Source: Prevotella sp. E15-22
GTDB taxonomy: Bacteria; Bacteroidota; Bacteroidia; Bacteroidales; Bacteroidaceae
Assembly (NCBI RefSeq): GCF_023204875.1
Contig: NZ_CP096247.1
Span: 124,001-188,000, forward strand
Direction of reading: 5' to 3'
Length of the DNA stretch: 64,000 bases
Shown: positions 61,145 to 64,000 of the stretch, piece after piece
Layout: each line of letters opens with the position of its first letter
Numbering within the stretch: position 1 is the first letter of the stretch
The notes under the pieces: model-generated
Told to the model about the DNA's origin: nothing
What the model saw: only the letters and a program-made list of their open reading frames with translations
Databases searched by the model: none
Position numbers and translations under genes: made by a program

Positions 61145-61193
61145 AGATTTCCGTGATGACTTAAGCGCATTTGCGGAAATCTTTGTACTTTTG
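61145..61193 (+). promoter_or_regulatory. Promoter with 9-bp dyad before the His/Cys-rich protein
   Basis: -7 box TACTTTTG at 61186-61193. Upstream, AGATTTCCG (61144-61152) and CGGAAATCT (61174-61182) are exact inverted repeats, 21 bp apart, spanning the place where the -33 box should be; no TTG is found there. This looks like an operator different from the shared 12-mer, which is absent here. Confidence 0.6.
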
Positions 61194-61207
61194 CAGTCGT
61201 GATAGCA

Positions 61208-61540
61208 ATGAAGAGACAGATAGCAGCGTTTGTGATGTTGGCGGTGTTCCTGCCAATACTGCTGTTGTCGTCGATTCACGTGCACGAGTCGGCTGAGAGT
61301 GCCGAGGTGACCTGTGTGGACTGTCTGCACAACCATTGCGGCGGTCACCTGACGCAGACCACGGTACACATGGACGACTGTGTGCTGTGCCAGTTCCTCA
61401 CGCTGACGATGCTGACAGCTGTAGCGGTGGCTGTCACGCTGTTGATTCATGTATATAAGAAATGTTACGCCCAGCTTTTGTGCGGCCATGATGCTGCCTG
61501 CTGTGGCGCCATCGTGACACGTGGGCCGCCTGCTTTCTGA
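61208..61540 (+). CDS. His/Cys-rich small membrane or exported protein
   Basis: 110 residues from the ATG at 61208; a GTG nine bases upstream is possible. A first hydrophobic segment (FVMLAVFLPILLLSSIHVH) may be a signal or anchor, and a second lies at about 68-85. Between them are HVHESAE, CVDCLHNHCGGH and DDCVLCQF, a dense set of His and Cys typical of metal-binding proteins. Further cysteines end the protein (CGHDAACCG). I do not know a named family with certainty. It is transcribed 60 nt before a ZnuD-like receptor gene, so it may bind or sense the metal that receptor takes up. Confidence 0.75.
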   Translation: MKRQIAAFVMLAVFLPILLLSSIHVHESAESAEVTCVDCLHNHCGGHLTQTTVHMDDCVLCQFLTLTMLTAVAVAVTLLIHVYKKCYAQLLCGHDAACCGAIVTRGPPAF

Positions 61541-61600
61541 TGCAGTAAGGAGGACCGTTTTACACATTTTTTTTATATACATTTTTATCATAAAGACAGA

Positions 61601-63769
61601 ATGAAATCGAAATACATCATTCTGCCATTGCTGTGTGTAAGTATGGCAATGGCAGCACAGAATCATAACAATAAACATCAACATGCAGAGGACTCGACGG
61701 ACGTGTTCTATCGCCATTTGCAACTGAACGAGCTGACGGTGACGGGCGTGACGGGCGATACGAAACTGAAACACGTGACGGCACCCGTGAGCATCGTGTC
61801 GCCACAGGTTCTCAGGGCCACGGCCTCGACCAACGTGATTGATGCTATCAGTCATCAGCCAGGCGTGAGTCAGTTGACCACGGGCGGCAGCATCTCAAAA
61901 CCCATCATCCGCGGATTGGGATACAACCGCGTGGTGGTGATGAGTGATGGCGTGCGCCAGGAGGGTCAGCAATGGGGCGACGAGCATGGCGTAGAGGTGG
62001 ACGGCAACAGCGTGAACAGTGTGGAGATACTGAAGGGTCCGGCCTCGCTGATGTACGGCTCGGATGCGATGGCGGGTGTGGTGATTCTGCACCAGCAGCC
62101 TACGCTGGCCGAGGGCGAGATGAAGGCTAACGTAACTTCAGAATATCAGACCAATAACGGACTGTTTGCCTATCATTTGCAGATGGCAGGCAATCAGAAA
62201 GGCTTTGTATGGGACGCCAGCTTCAGCGACAAAATGGCTCATGCCTATAAGAATAAATATGATGGCTACGTGCCTGGTTCGCAGTTTCGTGAAAGGGCAG
62301 GACGTCTGATGCTGGGGGTGAACAAAGGATGGGGACACTCACGACTGACGTGGACTGCTTATCACCTGATGCCAAGCATCATCGAGGGCGAGCGCGACGC
62401 CCAAACTGGTGAACTGGAACATGAAGATGGATGGACGGGGCATCAGTACTCGAAGTCGCTGCCCTTTCAGCAGGTGAAGCATTATAAACTGGTGTGGGAT
62501 AACTCGCTGAACCTCTCGTCGGGTTATCTCAAGGCGCTCATCGGCTATCAGCAGAACCGCCGTCAGGAGTTCGAGGAGTCGATGGATGACTATGAGTTAT
62601 ACTTCAAGTTGCACACGTTGACCTACGACCTGCGCTACGTGACCAACGAGTTTGACGGCTGGAAACTCTCTACGGGTATTGGTGGTATGTATCAGAAATC
62701 GGGCAACGAGGGTGAGGAATACCTGATTCCAGACTACCGCCTGTTTGACTTCGGCCTCTATGCCACAGCCACGAAGCAGTTGGGTGACCGCTGGACGCTG
62801 AACGGTGGCGTGCGTTATGACCATCGCCACCTGCATGGCTATGAGCTGATGGAGGATGATGAACTGCGCTTCACGGATTTCTCGCGCCACTTCAATGGAC
62901 TGACGGGCAGCATTGGGGCTGTGCTTAATGTGAGCGACAACCTGAACCTGAAGATGAATATTGCCCGTGGATTCCGTACGCCCAACATGAGTGAATTGGC
63001 TTCGAATGGTGTGCACGAGGGTTCTGTGCGCTACGAACTGGGTAACCAGCAGCTGAAGTCGGAATACAGCCTGCAGGCCGACCTGGGCCTCGACTTCACC
63101 TCGCGCTATGTATCGGCACAGTTGGCCCTCTTTGCCAATCGCATCAACAATTATATCTTCACGCATCGTGTGGCAGAAGAGAAGGAAGAGGGTTATCTCA
63201 CCTATGCCTACACTCAGGGCGATGCCCGACTGCTGGGCTTCGAGGCTGGTGTGGACTTTCACCCCATCCACTCCGTGCATTTCTCAAACGCATTCTCGTA
63301 TGTTGATGCACAACAGATGCATGCGGCGCCAGGTACCAAGTATCTGCCTTTTACGCCTGCTCCAAAATGGTCGTCGGAGTTGAAGTGGGAACTGTCGCAC
63401 CATTCACACCCAACGATTGCCCATCATCATACAACGGATGCGGCTCATCGTTCGCTCCTCAACAATCTTTATGTAGCAGCCGGACTAGACTGTTTCCTGA
63501 AGCAGTCGCACATCTATGGTGCCGATGATACTGAGACAGAGACGCCAGGCTATGCCTTGCTCTCGCTCTCGGCAGGTACAGACCTTCAGTTGCATGGAAA
63601 GAAGGTGGCTGAATTCTATTTTACAGCCGATAACCTGTTGGACAAAGCCTATCAGAACCACCTGAGTCGCTTGAAGTATGCCGATGAGAACGCGGTTACA
63701 GGTCGTCGTGGCGTATATAACATGGGGCGCAATATCACATTCAAGGTGGTGATACCTATCACGCTGTAA
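61601..63769 (+). CDS. TonB-dependent receptor, ZnuD-like
   Basis: 722 residues with a signal peptide (CVSMAMAAQ), then a His-rich start of the mature protein (NHNNKHQHAEDS). Plug domain: ELTVTGVTGD, SKPIIRGLGYNRVVVMSDGV and the run QEGQQWGDEHGVEVD, which is characteristic of the ZnuD zinc-receptor branch. The barrel includes an external loop with HHSHPTIAHHHTTDAAH. It ends TFKVVIPITL. ZnuD-type receptors import zinc, and some also heme. The His-rich segments favour a metal ion. No hmu-type operator is seen at its own promoter. Another metal such as copper cannot be excluded. Confidence 0.85.
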   Translation: MKSKYIILPLLCVSMAMAAQNHNNKHQHAEDSTDVFYRHLQLNELTVTGVTGDTKLKHVTAPVSIVSPQVLRATASTNVIDAISHQPGVSQLTTGGSISKPIIRGLGYNRVVVMSDGVRQEGQQWGDEHGVEVDGNSVNSVEILKGPASLMYGSDAMAGVVILHQQPTLAEGEMKANVTSEYQTNNGLFAYHLQMAGNQKGFVWDASFSDKMAHAYKNKYDGYVPGSQFRERAGRLMLGVNKGWGHSRLTWTAYHLMPSIIEGERDAQTGELEHEDGWTGHQYSKSLPFQQVKHYKLVWDNSLNLSSGYLKALIGYQQNRRQEFEESMDDYELYFKLHTLTYDLRYVTNEFDGWKLSTGIGGMYQKSGNEGEEYLIPDYRLFDFGLYATATKQLGDRWTLNGGVRYDHRHLHGYELMEDDELRFTDFSRHFNGLTGSIGAVLNVSDNLNLKMNIARGFRTPNMSELASNGVHEGSVRYELGNQQLKSEYSLQADLGLDFTSRYVSAQLALFANRINNYIFTHRVAEEKEEGYLTYAYTQGDARLLGFEAGVDFHPIHSVHFSNAFSYVDAQQMHAAPGTKYLPFTPAPKWSSELKWELSHHSHPTIAHHHTTDAAHRSLLNNLYVAAGLDCFLKQSHIYGADDTETETPGYALLSLSAGTDLQLHGKKVAEFYFTADNLLDKAYQNHLSRLKYADENAVTGRRGVYNMGRNITFKVVIPITL

Positions 63770-63873
63770 TACCTACTTTTGATTAATCTGCTTTTGCAGG
63801 TTGTTTATGGTGTGCAATACTTAAAACACTCCGTTTTAGGTATTGCACACTTTTCTTTTTCGCCGTAACTTTG
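63768..63873 (+). promoter_or_regulatory. 106-bp terminator-operator-promoter module S4
   Basis: Second copy of the module at 51920-52025. AATACCTACTTTTGATTAAT (63768-63787) begins in the stop codon of the receptor gene. The arms 63810-63827 and 63833-63850 pair over 18 bp with one G-U pair and the loop ACTCC, followed by TTTTCTTTTT. The right arm holds TTTTAGGTATTG (63834-63845), 20 nt before TAACTTTG (63866-63873). Confidence 0.82.
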
Positions 63874-63902
63874 CACCCATGAAAATAACAAGCAATAAGA
63901 CG

Positions 63903-64000
63903 ATGAGAACGGCAGCTATCCCCACGGAAATCAAGGTTTTAATGAACCACATCTACGAACTGCAGAAGGGTGTGCGCCAGATGGTGCTGTTCACCTGCGA
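63903..64000 (+). CDS. DUF2023 protein (5' part)
   Basis: The first 32 codons are visible before the window ends. From the ATG at 63903 the protein begins MRTAAIPTEIKVLMNHIYEL and continues QKGVRQMVLFTC, which fits the DUF2023 family of short Bacteroidota proteins. An ATG at 63879 is in frame but would lie at the expected transcription start. DUF2023 genes usually stand beside a flavodoxin gene; flavodoxin replaces ferredoxin when iron is scarce. That gene would lie outside the window. Its promoter has the same 12-mer as the hmu operon. Confidence 0.7.
   Translation, partial: MRTAAIPTEIKVLMNHIYELQKGVRQMVLFTC

Overview
The window is a chromosomal segment of a member of the Bacteroidota, most likely the Prevotellaceae (a gut or rumen Prevotella/Segatella type). 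The evidence is a set of promoters of the Bacteroides type (TTG about 20 nt upstream of TAnnTTTG), Bacteroidales-specific families (DUF4271, DUF4294, DUF6029, DUF4251, HmuY, Omp28, DUF2023), lipoproteins with acidic residues after the lipid cysteine, and the short heptamer repeats of this lineage both between and inside genes. Genes are dense on both strands. No rRNA, CRISPR array, insertion sequence, integrase or origin was found. One tRNA is present.

Layout. 1-1479: 3' end of korA, then korB (2-oxoglutarate:ferredoxin oxidoreductase). 1480-4321: an AT-rich accessory patch with a structured intergenic repeat (copy A), an mntA antitoxin whose hepT partner has lost its catalytic middle, and three immunity-like genes without a toxin. 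4358-8451 (minus): ECF sigma factor, anti-sigma/DUF4251 protein and a DUF4419 protein in one operon. 8528-15402 (minus): CotH protein, then the operon TlpA thioredoxin - DUF6029 - two Omp28 proteins. 15658-25263 (plus): housekeeping block with a DASS transporter, M16 protease, metK, DUF4271, hemD, rnpA, yidD, tyrS and tRNA-Gln. 25276-32573 (minus): GH127 - S9 peptidase - GH146 operon. 32698-34866: secreted DUF6055-like metalloprotease, followed by repeat copy B. 35297-37469: membrane-spanning TPR lipoprotein with a cytoplasmic HTH, divergent from a small membrane protein, with matched candidate operators. 37499-40452: DUF4294 and GH3 beta-glycosidase.

40555-64000 appears to be an iron/heme region. 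A porin, imelysin, di-heme oxidoreductase, CcsA and TetR operon is followed by an RND exporter, LolA-like, DUF1302 and membrane protein operon, then a complete hmuYRSTUV heme-uptake operon headed by a calycin-like lipoprotein. Next come a His/Cys-rich protein with a ZnuD-like TonB receptor and the start of a DUF2023 gene.

The most interesting signal is regulatory. Four promoters in this last region (porin operon, RND operon, hmu operon, DUF2023 gene) carry the identical 12-mer TTTTAGGTATTG, each exactly 20 nt upstream of the -7 box. At two of them it lies inside a duplicated 106-bp module that also holds an 18-bp terminator-like hairpin. At a third, the promoter reads into a short leader that ends in a second terminator. 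I read this as one regulon, probably iron or heme responsive, linking heme capture and dechelation to a surface redox system and an exporter. The regulon itself is an inference; the sequence motif and its spacing are directly visible.
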